Below, piece after piece: positions 1 through 8,327 of a DNA stretch of 48,501 nucleotides; within the stretch, counting starts at the first letter, position 1; the number at the start of each line of letters is the position of its first letter. The translations under genes were made by a program, and so were the position numbers. The notes under the pieces were generated by a model. It had not been told where the DNA came from. It ran no database searches and worked only from the letters and a program-made list of their open reading frames with translations. Source of the DNA: Caulobacter sp. SLTY (GTDB taxonomy: Bacteria; Pseudomonadota; Alphaproteobacteria; Caulobacterales; Caulobacteraceae). Location: the NCBI RefSeq assembly GCF_009905535.1, contig NZ_JAAALA010000033.1:1-48501 (forward strand), read 5' to 3'.

Positions 1-150
1 CGACAACAGCTCGATGCAGACCGTGGACCGCGCCGGCGTTCAGTTTGACATGTGTCCCACCTGCCGCGGTCGAGCCAGACGCCGCGGCAGGTGGGACACA
101 TGTCAAACTGAACGCCGGCGCGGTCCACGGTCTGCATCGAGCTGTTGTCG
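1..150. repeat. 69-bp perfect inverted repeat (fold-back), 12-nt loop
   Basis: Bases 1-69 are the exact reverse complement of 82-150, with bases 70-81 as a loop. On the minus strand, 150 to about 63 reads as a continuous zinc-ribbon gene fragment that passes through the loop and includes the family motif CRGVWLDRG. After that the reading turns back on itself and becomes nonsense. The short native palindrome around the loop (ccgcgg on both sides) could have primed fold-back synthesis. The position at the very edge of the window fits an amplification or assembly artefact rather than a biological hairpin. Confidence 0.9.
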
Positions 151-173
151 TTGGGGCAAAGGAGAAGAGGCAT
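63..173 (-). CDS. zf-TFIIB-type zinc-ribbon protein, 5' fragment
   Basis: Reading from an ATG at 173 on the minus strand gives a protein beginning MPLLLCPNDNSSM. It continues through CPTC and CRGVWLDRG, the signature of small zf-TFIIB domain proteins: a CP-x-x pair near the N-terminus and a second CPxC pair followed by GVWLDRGE. A ribosome-binding site (agaagga) lies about 6 bases upstream of the ATG. About 37 native codons are present before the fold-back destroys the frame, at the point where a glutamate codon would be expected. The function of the family is not well defined; a metal-binding role is inferred from the cysteines. Confidence 0.7.
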
Positions 174-406
174 CACGATTTCCTTCTGGGCAGAGAGCGA
201 GGGCGTCGGCCGTCTCGCCACGGGGCGATGGAGTACGTCCGACATCATGACCGCCGCAAAGGGTCGGTCACCAGAGGGGCCCGGTCCGCCCCAGGAACAT
301 GGGCGCCGGATGGGCGCCCGACAAGGTCTGTCGTTCCGCCGCCTTGACGGGTTACCCTGCCTTCGAACCCGGACGTGAGGGCCGCGGCGCCAGCAGGAGA
401 CCAAGG

Positions 407-1066
407 TTGATCGTTGTGCAGGTGTTCAGCGCGGAGGAGGTCCTGGCCATCGGGCAGGGCCTAGCGTCCGCGTCCTTCCGCGACGGGCGGGCGACCGCCG
501 GGGCGGCGGCGGGGTCGGTGAAGCACAATGAGCAGGCAAACGGCGCGGACCCGGTGGTCATCGATCTCGGCCGTCGGGTGCGGCTGGCGCTGGAGACCCA
601 CCCCACTGTTCGCGCCCTGGTGCGGCCCGTGCGCTGGTCGAATCTGATGTTCTCCCGCTACGGCCCCGGGCAGCAGTACGGGCTGCACGCCGACAATGCG
701 GGCATGTACGACTCATCCGGACGGCCCCTCCGGACCGACGTCAGCTTCACCCTGTTTCTCTCGGACCCCGACACCTACGGGGGCGGCGCCCTTCTGCTGC
801 AGGACCTGGCCAGTGACCGGGAATTTCGGCCTTTGGCCGGCCATGCGGTCTTCTATGCCACCAGCCAGCTCCACCGGGTCACGCCGGTCACCCATGGGTT
901 CCGCCTGGCCTGCGTGGGTTGGGTGCAGAGCCTGATCCGGCGCGCCGATCAGAGGGAACTCCTGTTCGACCTGGAACGGGCCAGGAGCAGACCCGAGGCC
1001 GAGGACTCAGCCCTGCTTCTCGACAAGGCCATCGGCAATCTCCTGCGCATGTGGGGGGAGGACTGA
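407..1066 (+). CDS. PKHD-type Fe(II)/2-oxoglutarate hydroxylase (PiuC/YbiX family)
   Basis: This 219-residue protein matches PiuC/YbiX hydroxylases in length (about 225) and layout. The jelly-roll metal and cosubstrate residues are visible: H94 and D96 in GLHADN, H156 in LHRVTP and R166 in GFRLACVGW. The SFTLFLSDPDTYGGGALLL stretch is also typical. I chose a TTG start at 407 because AGGAGA precedes it by about 7 bases and the product then begins MIVVQVFSAEEV, where this family begins. The in-frame ATG at 299 would add 36 residues with no family resemblance. Family members are often linked to iron uptake, but no TonB siderophore receptor is adjacent here, so the substrate is unknown. Confidence 0.85.
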   Translation: MIVVQVFSAEEVLAIGQGLASASFRDGRATAGAAAGSVKHNEQANGADPVVIDLGRRVRLALETHPTVRALVRPVRWSNLMFSRYGPGQQYGLHADNAGMYDSSGRPLRTDVSFTLFLSDPDTYGGGALLLQDLASDREFRPLAGHAVFYATSQLHRVTPVTHGFRLACVGWVQSLIRRADQRELLFDLERARSRPEAEDSALLLDKAIGNLLRMWGED

Positions 1067-1198
1067 TCACCGCCGCCCGCGCCTGACCAGCGCCAGCGGC
1101 GGAGCAGTCATGCCAATTGTAATGGGGCTCTCCTCCCGGGCGACCCGCGTTGACTTCCACCCCGCCGCGCCCAGGATGCCCAGCAGGGGGATTTTCGT

Positions 1199-2449
1199 AT
1201 GAACATCAGCAAGAGAGCTGTCCTGACCGGCGGCGCGGCCGCGCTCGGCCTCGGCCTGGCTGCCCAGAGCCGACCGCTGCGGATTCGCCGGCCGGTCTCC
1301 AGCCTGCGCCGCGACGATCCGAATCTGGAAGCCTTGCGTCGCGCCATCCCCCTGATGAAGCGGGCCGGGGTCTGGGACGCCCAGATCGCCCTGCACGCCG
1401 ACATGCGCCAGCGGCACCATTCCTCCTGGCGGTTCCTGCCCTGGCACCGGCTGCAGCTGGTCTGGTTCGAGCGCCAGGTGGCCCGCTTCTCAGGGTACGC
1501 CGCCTTCGCCCTGCCGTTCTGGGACTGGGACGACGACCGCATCCCCGACATCGTGGCGGACGATCCGGCCTTCGTCATTCCGGGACGGGAAGCGCGCAAG
1601 GGCGAGTCGCTGGCCGCCTTCATGCGCAACAGCGGCCAGACCTTCCGCGGCCGCATCACCGACGACTTCAACACCTTCTTCGGCCGGGCCCGCAACGTCG
1701 GCGTGGGCGCCGGTCCCGGCTATTCCGGCTCAGCGGAGTGGAGCGGCCACAACCTGATCCACGGCTTCGTGGGCGGTCAGATGGGCATGCTGAACCGGGC
1801 GCCGAACGACCCGCTGTTCTGGATGCACCACTGCAATATCGACCGCATCTGGTCCCACTGGCACGCTCGCAAGAACGACCTGATCTATCCCCGCCAATGG
1901 CGCGAAGAGGTGATCCAGGGCTTCACCAACACCGCCGGCCGGATCGCGCCCGCGGCCACCGCCGCCTCCACCATCTCCACCGCCGCCTTCGGCTACGACT
2001 ATGAGCCGGACAGAACACCTCCCATCGTCTTCGCCGCCCGCCCGACCCGGCAGCTGCGCGAAGAAACCCTGGCCTGGGCCGCCGAGGTCACCGCGCCGGA
2101 CACTGCGAAGCTGATCGTCCCGGCCGACGCCATGGCGGGCAGCAAGGTCTCCGCCGTCGGCTACCTGGAGGTGGCCCCCGATCCTGAGAGCACCTCGGTG
2201 GTCAAGATCACCGCCTCGGACCGCAACGGCGAGATCGGCTTCACCGACAGTATTTTCCTTGTGCCCTCGGCCTTCTGCGAATCGCGCCAGGGGTTCCGGA
2301 TCGCCATGTCGGGTCTTTGGGGTTTCGCCAGCGAAGGGGACGTGACCCTTACCCTGAAGGCCTCGCCCCTCGCCGGCCGGGGCAAGCCGGTGACCGCGAC
2401 TCGCGTTGAAAGTTTCATCCTCGACGCCGAAATCATCTGGAACGAGTAA
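1199..2449 (+). CDS. tyrosinase family copper oxidase
   Basis: The 416-residue product has the two copper-binding regions of the tyrosinase common central domain. CuA histidines are H66, H74 and H83 (the last in FLPWHR). CuB histidines are H184 and H188 in HNLIHGFVGG and H210/H211 in the FWMHHCNIDRIW motif. The N-terminus (MNISKRAVLTGGAAALGLG) resembles an export signal, Tat-like but with KR instead of a twin arginine. Residues after about 290 form a beta-rich C-terminal domain like those capping other polyphenol oxidases. The ATG follows an aggggg ribosome-binding site. The expected activity is o-hydroxylation or oxidation of phenols with O2; the natural substrate cannot be told from sequence. 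Confidence 0.9.
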   Translation: MNISKRAVLTGGAAALGLGLAAQSRPLRIRRPVSSLRRDDPNLEALRRAIPLMKRAGVWDAQIALHADMRQRHHSSWRFLPWHRLQLVWFERQVARFSGYAAFALPFWDWDDDRIPDIVADDPAFVIPGREARKGESLAAFMRNSGQTFRGRITDDFNTFFGRARNVGVGAGPGYSGSAEWSGHNLIHGFVGGQMGMLNRAPNDPLFWMHHCNIDRIWSHWHARKNDLIYPRQWREEVIQGFTNTAGRIAPAATAASTISTAAFGYDYEPDRTPPIVFAARPTRQLREETLAWAAEVTAPDTAKLIVPADAMAGSKVSAVGYLEVAPDPESTSVVKITASDRNGEIGFTDSIFLVPSAFCESRQGFRIAMSGLWGFASEGDVTLTLKASPLAGRGKPVTATRVESFILDAEIIWNE

Positions 2450-2599
2450 CGCGACCGCCGGCGGGCGATCCCGCCGCCTGGAAAATCCCCATTCAGGCGA
2501 AAGTGGCATACTCTTGTTCGTCAAGGCGCTCTGTTGGGCTACACATGGTTAACGGCCAACCACGAGGGTCGGCCGACCATGGGCCTGAGGGGGCTGTTG

Positions 2600-3745
2600 A
2601 TGAATAGGTCGAAACTGTTTGGGGCCGTCGCCGCGGGCGGCCTGCTGCTGTCAGCCTCGGGGGCGCTGGCTGGCGACTATGGGAGCGGCGACTTCCCGCC
2701 GAACGCCCAGCCCGGCAAATGCTATGAGAAGGTGCTGATCCAGCCCGTCTACGAAAGCTACACCGAGCAGATCGTCGACATTCCCGGCCGCACCGAGACC
2801 CGGGTCATCCCGGCCGTCTATGGCGAAGAGGTCCGCCAGGTTCTCGTGCGCGAGGAGCGGGTCGAGTACATCACTGTGCCGGCCACCTACCGCACCGTCA
2901 CCGAAACCATCGTGATCAAGGCCGCCTCGGTGCGGACCGAGACCATCCCCGCCGTCTACGAGACGATCACCGAACGAGTGCTGGTCCGGGCCGAGCGATA
3001 CGAGTGGCGCCGGGGCGTGCCGCCCTCTCAGCGGCCCACCGATCCCACCAAATACAAGGTCCTGGCGACCGGCGAGGTGCTCTGCCTGGTGCTGGTTCCC
3101 GCCGAGTATTCCACGGTCACCCGTCAGGTCCTGAAGTCGCCGCCGCGCACCATCCAGATCGACGTGCCGGCCGAGACCCAGGTGGTCACCCGCCAGGTCA
3201 TCGATCAGGACGCCCGTGTCGAAAAGCGCGTGATCCCAGCCGAGTACAAGACCATGCGGGTCCGGGTGGTGGTTACCGCCGAGCGCACCGAGACCTACAC
3301 CATCGCCCCGGTCTACAAGACGGTGACCAAGAAGCGGATGGTTACCGACACCCGCTTTGAATGGCGGATGATCGAATGCGAGACGCCGCCCGGCGGCTAC
3401 CGCCCGGTGTCCGAGCCCGCGCCGTCCTATGCGCCGCCGCCGTCCAAGCGCGCCGCGACCGGCCCTCGCCCCTACGTCCAGGAGGCCCCGGCCCCGCAGG
3501 CCGGCTACTCCAGCGGTCCGCGCCCCTACATGGCCGACTCGTCCCAGGACGTTCAGCTGACCCCGCGGGTGATCCGTGACATCCAGGATTCGCTGGGCGT
3601 GCGCGGCTATTACAAGGGCAAGCGCGACGGGACCATGAACCACCAGACCAAGCTGGCCCTCTACCGCTTCCAGGAAGACAACAACCTGGATCCGGCCCTG
3701 CTGACCAGCCGCACCCTGCTGGCCCTGGGCGTGCCGCTGCCGTGA
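2600..3745 (+). CDS. exported repeat protein with C-terminal peptidoglycan-binding domain
   Basis: The product is 381 residues from the ATG at 2600, preceded by gaggggg at good spacing; upstream in-frame ATGs at 2534 and 2579 are less likely. A signal peptide ends near ALA-GDYG. The body consists of repeated beta-rich units of the form 'IPAVY-x-TVT-E-x-VLV', in two sets that each close with an EWR segment (ERYEWRRG and TRFEWRMI). A proline-rich linker follows, then a PG_binding_1-like domain (about 320-381, with DIQDSLGVRGYYKG and YRFQEDNN). This suggests a periplasmic or outer-envelope protein that holds on to the cell wall. I do not recognise the specific gene. Confidence 0.75.
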   Translation: MNRSKLFGAVAAGGLLLSASGALAGDYGSGDFPPNAQPGKCYEKVLIQPVYESYTEQIVDIPGRTETRVIPAVYGEEVRQVLVREERVEYITVPATYRTVTETIVIKAASVRTETIPAVYETITERVLVRAERYEWRRGVPPSQRPTDPTKYKVLATGEVLCLVLVPAEYSTVTRQVLKSPPRTIQIDVPAETQVVTRQVIDQDARVEKRVIPAEYKTMRVRVVVTAERTETYTIAPVYKTVTKKRMVTDTRFEWRMIECETPPGGYRPVSEPAPSYAPPPSKRAATGPRPYVQEAPAPQAGYSSGPRPYMADSSQDVQLTPRVIRDIQDSLGVRGYYKGKRDGTMNHQTKLALYRFQEDNNLDPALLTSRTLLALGVPLP

Positions 3746-3753
3746 TGACTGAA

Positions 3754-3779
3754 GGGGACGCCTCTTAGCCGGCGTCCCC
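3754..3779 (+). terminator. GC-rich hairpin after the repeat-protein gene
   Basis: A 9-bp perfect stem (ggggacgcc / ggcgtcccc) with an 8-base loop starts 8 bases after the stop codon at 3745. No T tract follows, so it may be a weak or Rho-assisted terminator or an mRNA-stabilising hairpin. Confidence 0.5.
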
Positions 3780-3815
3780 ACTCAGGGCCCAGGGCGGCCC
3801 GCCGATATCCTCATC

Positions 3816-3825
3816 TGTCGCGACA
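3816..3825. promoter_or_regulatory. palindrome TGTCGCGACA upstream of zwf
   Basis: A perfect 10-base palindrome lies about 115 bases upstream of the zwf start, in the only non-coding gap before the zwf-pgl-edd operon. It could be a regulator-binding site for sugar-responsive control. Short palindromes of this base composition also arise by chance, so confidence is low. Confidence 0.25.
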
Positions 3826-3940
3826 ACTGGATCGGACAGACAGCCTATTAAGCCGACAATCGAACCTTCCGGCGCGGCAAGCGCTGACTCCCGCGCGAGG
3901 TGGCGCTAGACCGGGGGCGGCTGGCATTTGAGGAGGCTCC

Positions 3941-5392
3941 ATGGCTGATCCCGCTCCGGTTCTGATCCTGCTCGGCGGTGCGGGCGATCTGTCCATGCGG
4001 ATGTTGCTCCCCTCCCTCCTGCACCTGGAGGCGGACGGCCTGCTGCCGGAGGGCCTGCGGATCATCGCGGTGGGCCGTGCCGAGGGCGACGCCAAATCCT
4101 ACCGGCGCGACGTCGCCGCCCGGCTCAAGGAAAAGGACGAACTGGCCGAGGCCTGGAAAGCCCTGTCCGCCCGTCTCGATTATGCTGCGGTGGACGCGGC
4201 CACGCCGGACGGCGCCAAGGCCCTGAAGGAGCGGATCGGCGAGGCCAGCCTCACCGTCTTCTACTACGCCCTGTCGCCCAGCCTGTTCGCCCCGGTCACC
4301 CAGGCGCTCAGCGACGTCGGCCTGATCGGCGAGACCACCCGCCTAGTGCTCGAAAAGCCGATCGGCCGCGACCTGGAGACCAGCCGCCAGATCAACGCGG
4401 TCATCGCCGACGCCGCCAACGAGCGGCAGGTGTTCCGCATCGACCACTACCTGGGCAAGGAAACGGTCCAGAACCTGATCGCCCTGCGCTTCGCCAACGC
4501 CCTGTTCGAGCCGCTGTGGAACAACCTGGCCATCGACCATGTCCAGATCACCGTCGCCGAGACCCAGGAGGTCGGCGAGCGCTGGCGCTACTACGATGAC
4601 TACGGCGCCATCCGCGACATGCTGCAGAATCACATGCTGCAGCTGCTCTGCCTGGTGGCCATGGAGCCGCCGTCGGACCTGGAGCCCGACGCGGTGCGCA
4701 ACGAGAAGGTCAAGGTGCTGCGCTCGCTGCGCCGCTTCACCGCCGAGGCAGCCCGCGAGGACAGCGTGCGGGGCCAGTACACGGCCGGCACGGTGGAGGG
4801 CCAGCCGGCCGAGTCCTACGAGGCCGAGGTCGGCCGCCCGTCCGGCACGGAAACCTTCGTCGCCCTGATCGCCTGGATCGACAACTGGCGCTGGAAGGGC
4901 GTGCCCTTCTATCTGCGTACGGGCAAGCGGCTGCCGGCCCGCCGAACGGAGATCGTCATCCAGTTCAAGGCCGTGCCCCACTCGATCTTCGGCCCCTTCG
5001 GCGACCGCGATATCCAGGCCAACCGCCTTGTGATCGAACTCCAGCCGCACGAGGACATTTCCCTTACCATCATGAACAAGCGTCCGGGCCTCAACGGCGA
5101 GCACATGCGCCTCCAGCCCCTGCCCCTGTCGCTCAGCCTGGCCAAGGCGCTGGGAGAGGAGGGCGGGCGGCGTCGGATCGCCTACGAGCGGCTGTTGCTC
5201 GACGTCATCCGGGGCGATCCCACCCTGTTCGTCCGGCGGGATGAGGTGGAGGAGGCCTGGCGCTTCGTCGATGGTGTCGCCGACGCCTGGGCGGAAGCGG
5301 GGGTGGAGCCCAAGCCCTACGCCGCCGGCTCGCCCGGGCCGGCCGGGGTCTCAGGCCTGATCGAGCGCAGCAAGCGGCAATGGCATGACTGA
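3941..5392 (+). CDS. zwf: glucose-6-phosphate 1-dehydrogenase
   Basis: The enzyme oxidises glucose 6-phosphate to 6-phosphogluconolactone with NAD(P)+, the first step of the Entner-Doudoroff and pentose phosphate routes. The 483-residue length is normal. The N-terminal nucleotide-binding loop reads GGAGDLSMR (the usual form is GASGDLA). The active-site signature RIDHYLGKE contains D168, H169 and K173. Later conserved stretches include FYLRTGKRL and the NRLVIELQP region. The ATG follows a gaggagg ribosome-binding site. It overlaps pgl by 8 bases and heads a pgl-edd operon, which supports the assignment. Confidence 0.95.
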   Translation: MADPAPVLILLGGAGDLSMRMLLPSLLHLEADGLLPEGLRIIAVGRAEGDAKSYRRDVAARLKEKDELAEAWKALSARLDYAAVDAATPDGAKALKERIGEASLTVFYYALSPSLFAPVTQALSDVGLIGETTRLVLEKPIGRDLETSRQINAVIADAANERQVFRIDHYLGKETVQNLIALRFANALFEPLWNNLAIDHVQITVAETQEVGERWRYYDDYGAIRDMLQNHMLQLLCLVAMEPPSDLEPDAVRNEKVKVLRSLRRFTAEAAREDSVRGQYTAGTVEGQPAESYEAEVGRPSGTETFVALIAWIDNWRWKGVPFYLRTGKRLPARRTEIVIQFKAVPHSIFGPFGDRDIQANRLVIELQPHEDISLTIMNKRPGLNGEHMRLQPLPLSLSLAKALGEEGGRRRIAYERLLLDVIRGDPTLFVRRDEVEEAWRFVDGVADAWAEAGVEPKPYAAGSPGPAGVSGLIERSKRQWHD

Positions 5393-6077
5393 GCGCCCCC
5401 CCGTCGAGGTCTTCGCCAGTCCCAAAGCCGCGGCGACCGCCGCCGCTGTGGCCATCCTCAAGCATCTACAGACCGCCCTGGTCGAGCGGGGCGAGGCCCG
5501 GCTCTGCGTCACCGGTGGAACCTCGCCGGGGCCGGTCTACGACATCCTTTGCGACTTCGAACTTGACTGGCAGCACGTCTCCATCACCCTGTCGGACGAG
5601 CGCTGCGTGCCGGAGACCTCCGACTGGTCCAACGCCCGGCTGGTGCGCGAGCGGCTGCTGACCGGCAAGGCCGCCGCCGCCCGCTTCATCCCGCTGCGCG
5701 GCGATGGGGAGGATCAGGAGCATGACGCCTGGACTGCCGACCTCGCCATCGCCCCCCTCGTACCCTTCGACGCCGTGCTGCTCGGCATGGGCGAGGATGG
5801 CCATATCGCCTCGCTGTTCCCCGGTAATCCGGTCCTAGACCAGGGCCTCGACCCCGCCGGCTCCCGCTTGGTCCTGTCCGTTCCTGCCGGTGATCCCCTG
5901 CCGGCGCAGGATCGTATTACCCTGACCCTGCCGGCGCTGATCTACGCCCCCCTGATCCTCATCCTCTGTCGGGGTGAGGCCAAGCGGGCCCTGCTGGAGC
6001 GGGACGGGGACGAGCCCGTGCACCACCTGATCCGCGCGGCAAACCGGGGCGAGGTCCGCCTGCTCTGGACCGCCTGA
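5385..6077 (+). CDS. pgl: 6-phosphogluconolactonase
   Basis: It hydrolyses 6-phosphogluconolactone to 6-phosphogluconate in the cytoplasm. The 230-residue protein is of the DevB/NagB-like type: [15 protein letters not shown] near residues 40-55, the [23 protein letters not shown] block near 70-90, and the family motif [15 protein letters not shown] near 130. Its ATG lies inside the end of zwf, with an 8-base overlap indicating translational coupling. edd follows after 11 bases. Position, length and motifs all agree. Confidence 0.95.
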   Translation: MTERPPVEVFASPKAAATAAAVAILKHLQTALVERGEARLCVTGGTSPGPVYDILCDFELDWQHVSITLSDERCVPETSDWSNARLVRERLLTGKAAAARFIPLRGDGEDQEHDAWTADLAIAPLVPFDAVLLGMGEDGHIASLFPGNPVLDQGLDPAGSRLVLSVPAGDPLPAQDRITLTLPALIYAPLILILCRGEAKRALLERDGDEPVHHLIRAANRGEVRLLWTA

Positions 6078-6088
6078 AGGAGGCGCCC

Positions 6089-7897
6089 ATGCATCCCGTC
6101 GTTGCCGAAGTCACCGCGGCCATCATCGAACGCAGCAAGGACAGCCGCGCCCGCTATCTCGCGCGCATCGAGGCCATGCGCGAAGAGGGGCCAGGGCGGG
6201 GCAAGCTTTCCTGCGCCAACTGGGCCCACGCCTTTGCCGCCTCGCCAGGCGAGGACCGGATGCGGGCGCTGGACCCGAACGCCTCCAACCTCGGCATCGT
6301 CTCGGCCTACAACGACATGCTCTCGGCCCACCAGCCGCTGGAGCGCTACCCGGCCATCATCAAGGATGCGGCCCGCGCCGCCGGCGCCACGGCCCAGTTC
6401 GCCGGCGGCGTGCCGGCCATGTGTGACGGCGTCACTCAGGGCAAGCCAGGGATGGAGCTGAGCCTGTTCTCCCGCGACGTCATCGCCCTGGCGACAGGAG
6501 TGGCGCTCAGCCACGACGCCTTCGATGGGGTCATCATGCTGGGGGTCTGCGACAAGATCGTTCCCGGCCTGGTGATCGGGGGCCTGGCCTATGGCTGGCT
6601 GCCGACCATTCTGATGCCGGCCGGGCCGATGACCAGTGGCCTGCCCAATGCCGAGAAGGCCCGCATCCGCGCTCTCTACGCCGAAGGCAAGGTCGGCCGC
6701 GACCAGCTGCTGGCCGCCGAACAGGCCAGCTACCACGGCCCAGGGACCTGCACCTTCTACGGCACCGCCAACTCCAACCAGATGCTGATGGAGCTGATGG
6801 GCCTGCACCTGCCGGGCTCGGCCTTCGTCACCCCGAACACCCCTCTGCGCGACGCCCTGGTCGGCGAGGCGACCCGCCGGCTGGCGGCCATTGGCCTCAA
6901 GGGCGACGACTGGATTCCCATGGGCCACGTCATCGACGAGAAGGCGATCGTCAACGGCGTGGTCGGTCTGATGGCCACCGGCGGCTCGACCAACCACTGC
7001 CTGCACCTGCCGGCCATGGCGGCCGCCGCCGGCATCAGGCTGACCCTGGAAGACATGGACGCGCTCAGCCGCGTCACCCCGCTGATGGCGCGGGTCTATC
7101 CGAACGGAACGGCCGACGTGAACCACTTCCAGGCCGCCGGGGGCCTGGCCTTCGTGACCCGGGAGCTGCTCGCGGCCGGTCTGCTCCACGAGGACGTGCT
7201 GACGGTGATGGGGCCGGGGTTGTCCCGCTATACCCGAGAGCCGACGCTGGAGGGCGACGCCGTGGTCTGGACCGAGGGCGCCGCCGAGTCGCTCGACCGG
7301 GACATCCTGCGCCCGGCATCCGATCCGTTCGAAAGGGAAGGGGGGCTGCGCCTGCTACACGGCCCGCTCGGCCGGGCGGTGATCAAGGTCAGCGCGGTCA
7401 AGCCCGAGCACCGCGCCATCACCGCCCCTGCCGTGGTGTTCGACAGCCAGGACGACTACATGGCCGCCTTCAAGCGCGGCGAACTCGACAAGGACTGCGT
7501 GGCGGTCGTCCGCTTCCAGGGACCGCGGGCTAACGGCATGCCCGAACTGCATAGCCTGACCCCGCCCCTGTCGGTGCTGCAGGACCGTGGCCGCAAAGTG
7601 GCCCTGGTGACCGATGGTCGCATGTCCGGCGCCTCCGGCAAGGTTCCGGCCGCCATCCATGTGACGCCGGAAGCCCTGGCCGGGGGGGCTTTGGCGCGAA
7701 TCCGGGACGGCGACCTGATCACCCTCGACGCCGAGGCCGGAACCCTGACCATCGCGGTGGACGAGGACGAACTGGCCGGCCGTCTGCCGGCGCAGCCCCC
7801 AGTTCTCGGCCCCGGCCATGGCCGCGAACTGTTCGCCTCGCTGCGGAGCCTGGCCGGGGCGGCCGACGCGGGAGCGTCCGTACTCTTCGAAAACTGA
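6089..7897 (+). CDS. edd: phosphogluconate dehydratase
   Basis: It dehydrates 6-phosphogluconate to 2-keto-3-deoxy-6-phosphogluconate, the committed Entner-Doudoroff step. The 602-residue product belongs to the IlvD/Edd family, whose members carry an iron-sulfur cluster. Visible landmarks are [38 protein letters not shown] near residue 154, [25 protein letters not shown] and the C-terminal [16 protein letters not shown]. The start follows aaggaggcgcc. It is the last gene of the operon here: no glk or eda follows before the TonB receptor, although glk is commonly downstream in Caulobacter-type clusters. Confidence 0.95.
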   Translation: MHPVVAEVTAAIIERSKDSRARYLARIEAMREEGPGRGKLSCANWAHAFAASPGEDRMRALDPNASNLGIVSAYNDMLSAHQPLERYPAIIKDAARAAGATAQFAGGVPAMCDGVTQGKPGMELSLFSRDVIALATGVALSHDAFDGVIMLGVCDKIVPGLVIGGLAYGWLPTILMPAGPMTSGLPNAEKARIRALYAEGKVGRDQLLAAEQASYHGPGTCTFYGTANSNQMLMELMGLHLPGSAFVTPNTPLRDALVGEATRRLAAIGLKGDDWIPMGHVIDEKAIVNGVVGLMATGGSTNHCLHLPAMAAAAGIRLTLEDMDALSRVTPLMARVYPNGTADVNHFQAAGGLAFVTRELLAAGLLHEDVLTVMGPGLSRYTREPTLEGDAVVWTEGAAESLDRDILRPASDPFEREGGLRLLHGPLGRAVIKVSAVKPEHRAITAPAVVFDSQDDYMAAFKRGELDKDCVAVVRFQGPRANGMPELHSLTPPLSVLQDRGRKVALVTDGRMSGASGKVPAAIHVTPEALAGGALARIRDGDLITLDAEAGTLTIAVDEDELAGRLPAQPPVLGPGHGRELFASLRSLAGAADAGASVLFEN

Positions 7898-7997
7898 TGG
7901 ACCGACGTTCCGTGAACGTCAACGTCATGCGTCATCCTGCCGCACGGCCTAAATATCACTGCGGTTTCAAACATGTGACGATCTGAGGTCAGGCCGG

Positions 7998-8020
7998 TTG
8001 ACGTAGCGGGAAAACATACC
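7998..8020 (+). promoter_or_regulatory. putative promoter for the TonB receptor; description of gap 7898-8327
   Basis: The 430-base gap between edd and the TonB receptor contains TTGACG followed by AACATACC, a 23-base element. The same layout, TTGACA to AACATACC over 23 bases, appears on the minus strand before the transporter gene (17501-17523). It resembles alphaproteobacterial housekeeping promoters with a short spacer. If used, the leader would be about 300 bases long. That leader includes a weak inverted repeat (tcgaacag 8027-8034 / ctgttcga 8067-8074). I see no recognisable riboswitch core, RNA gene or further ORF in the gap. Confidence 0.4.
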
Positions 8021-8327
8021 GCATCATCGAACAGTTGTTTGCCGACCGCGTCGGCGAACGGGCGGACTGTTCGAAGGGGGCGTGTTGGCGAGATCGCCGA
8101 TCCCGCGTGAGATGACCGAACGCCGGACCAGGGTCCGGGCGTGGTGCGGTCGCGACTTCGAATTTTCCCAAATCCTGCTTGCCGCCGCGGCTCCTTTGGC
8201 CGGTGCGGCTCCACGGCTGCTCGACGGAGGAGACACCCCCGGAGGCGGATAGATCCAAACCAAACCGGCCACCGACGCTCGACCACAAGAAGCGCGGGGC
8301 CACTCAAGATAAACAGGGAGGGAGTAT

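Noticed and set aside
14..347. Plus-strand frames over the inverted repeat
   Set aside because: They translate the fold-back and the reverse of a zinc-ribbon gene start; no family resemblance.
8021..8327. Possible riboswitch (cobalamin type) in the TonB receptor leader
   Set aside because: Some short GCCACT- and GGAGACA-like strings occur, but the conserved core of the riboswitch is absent.
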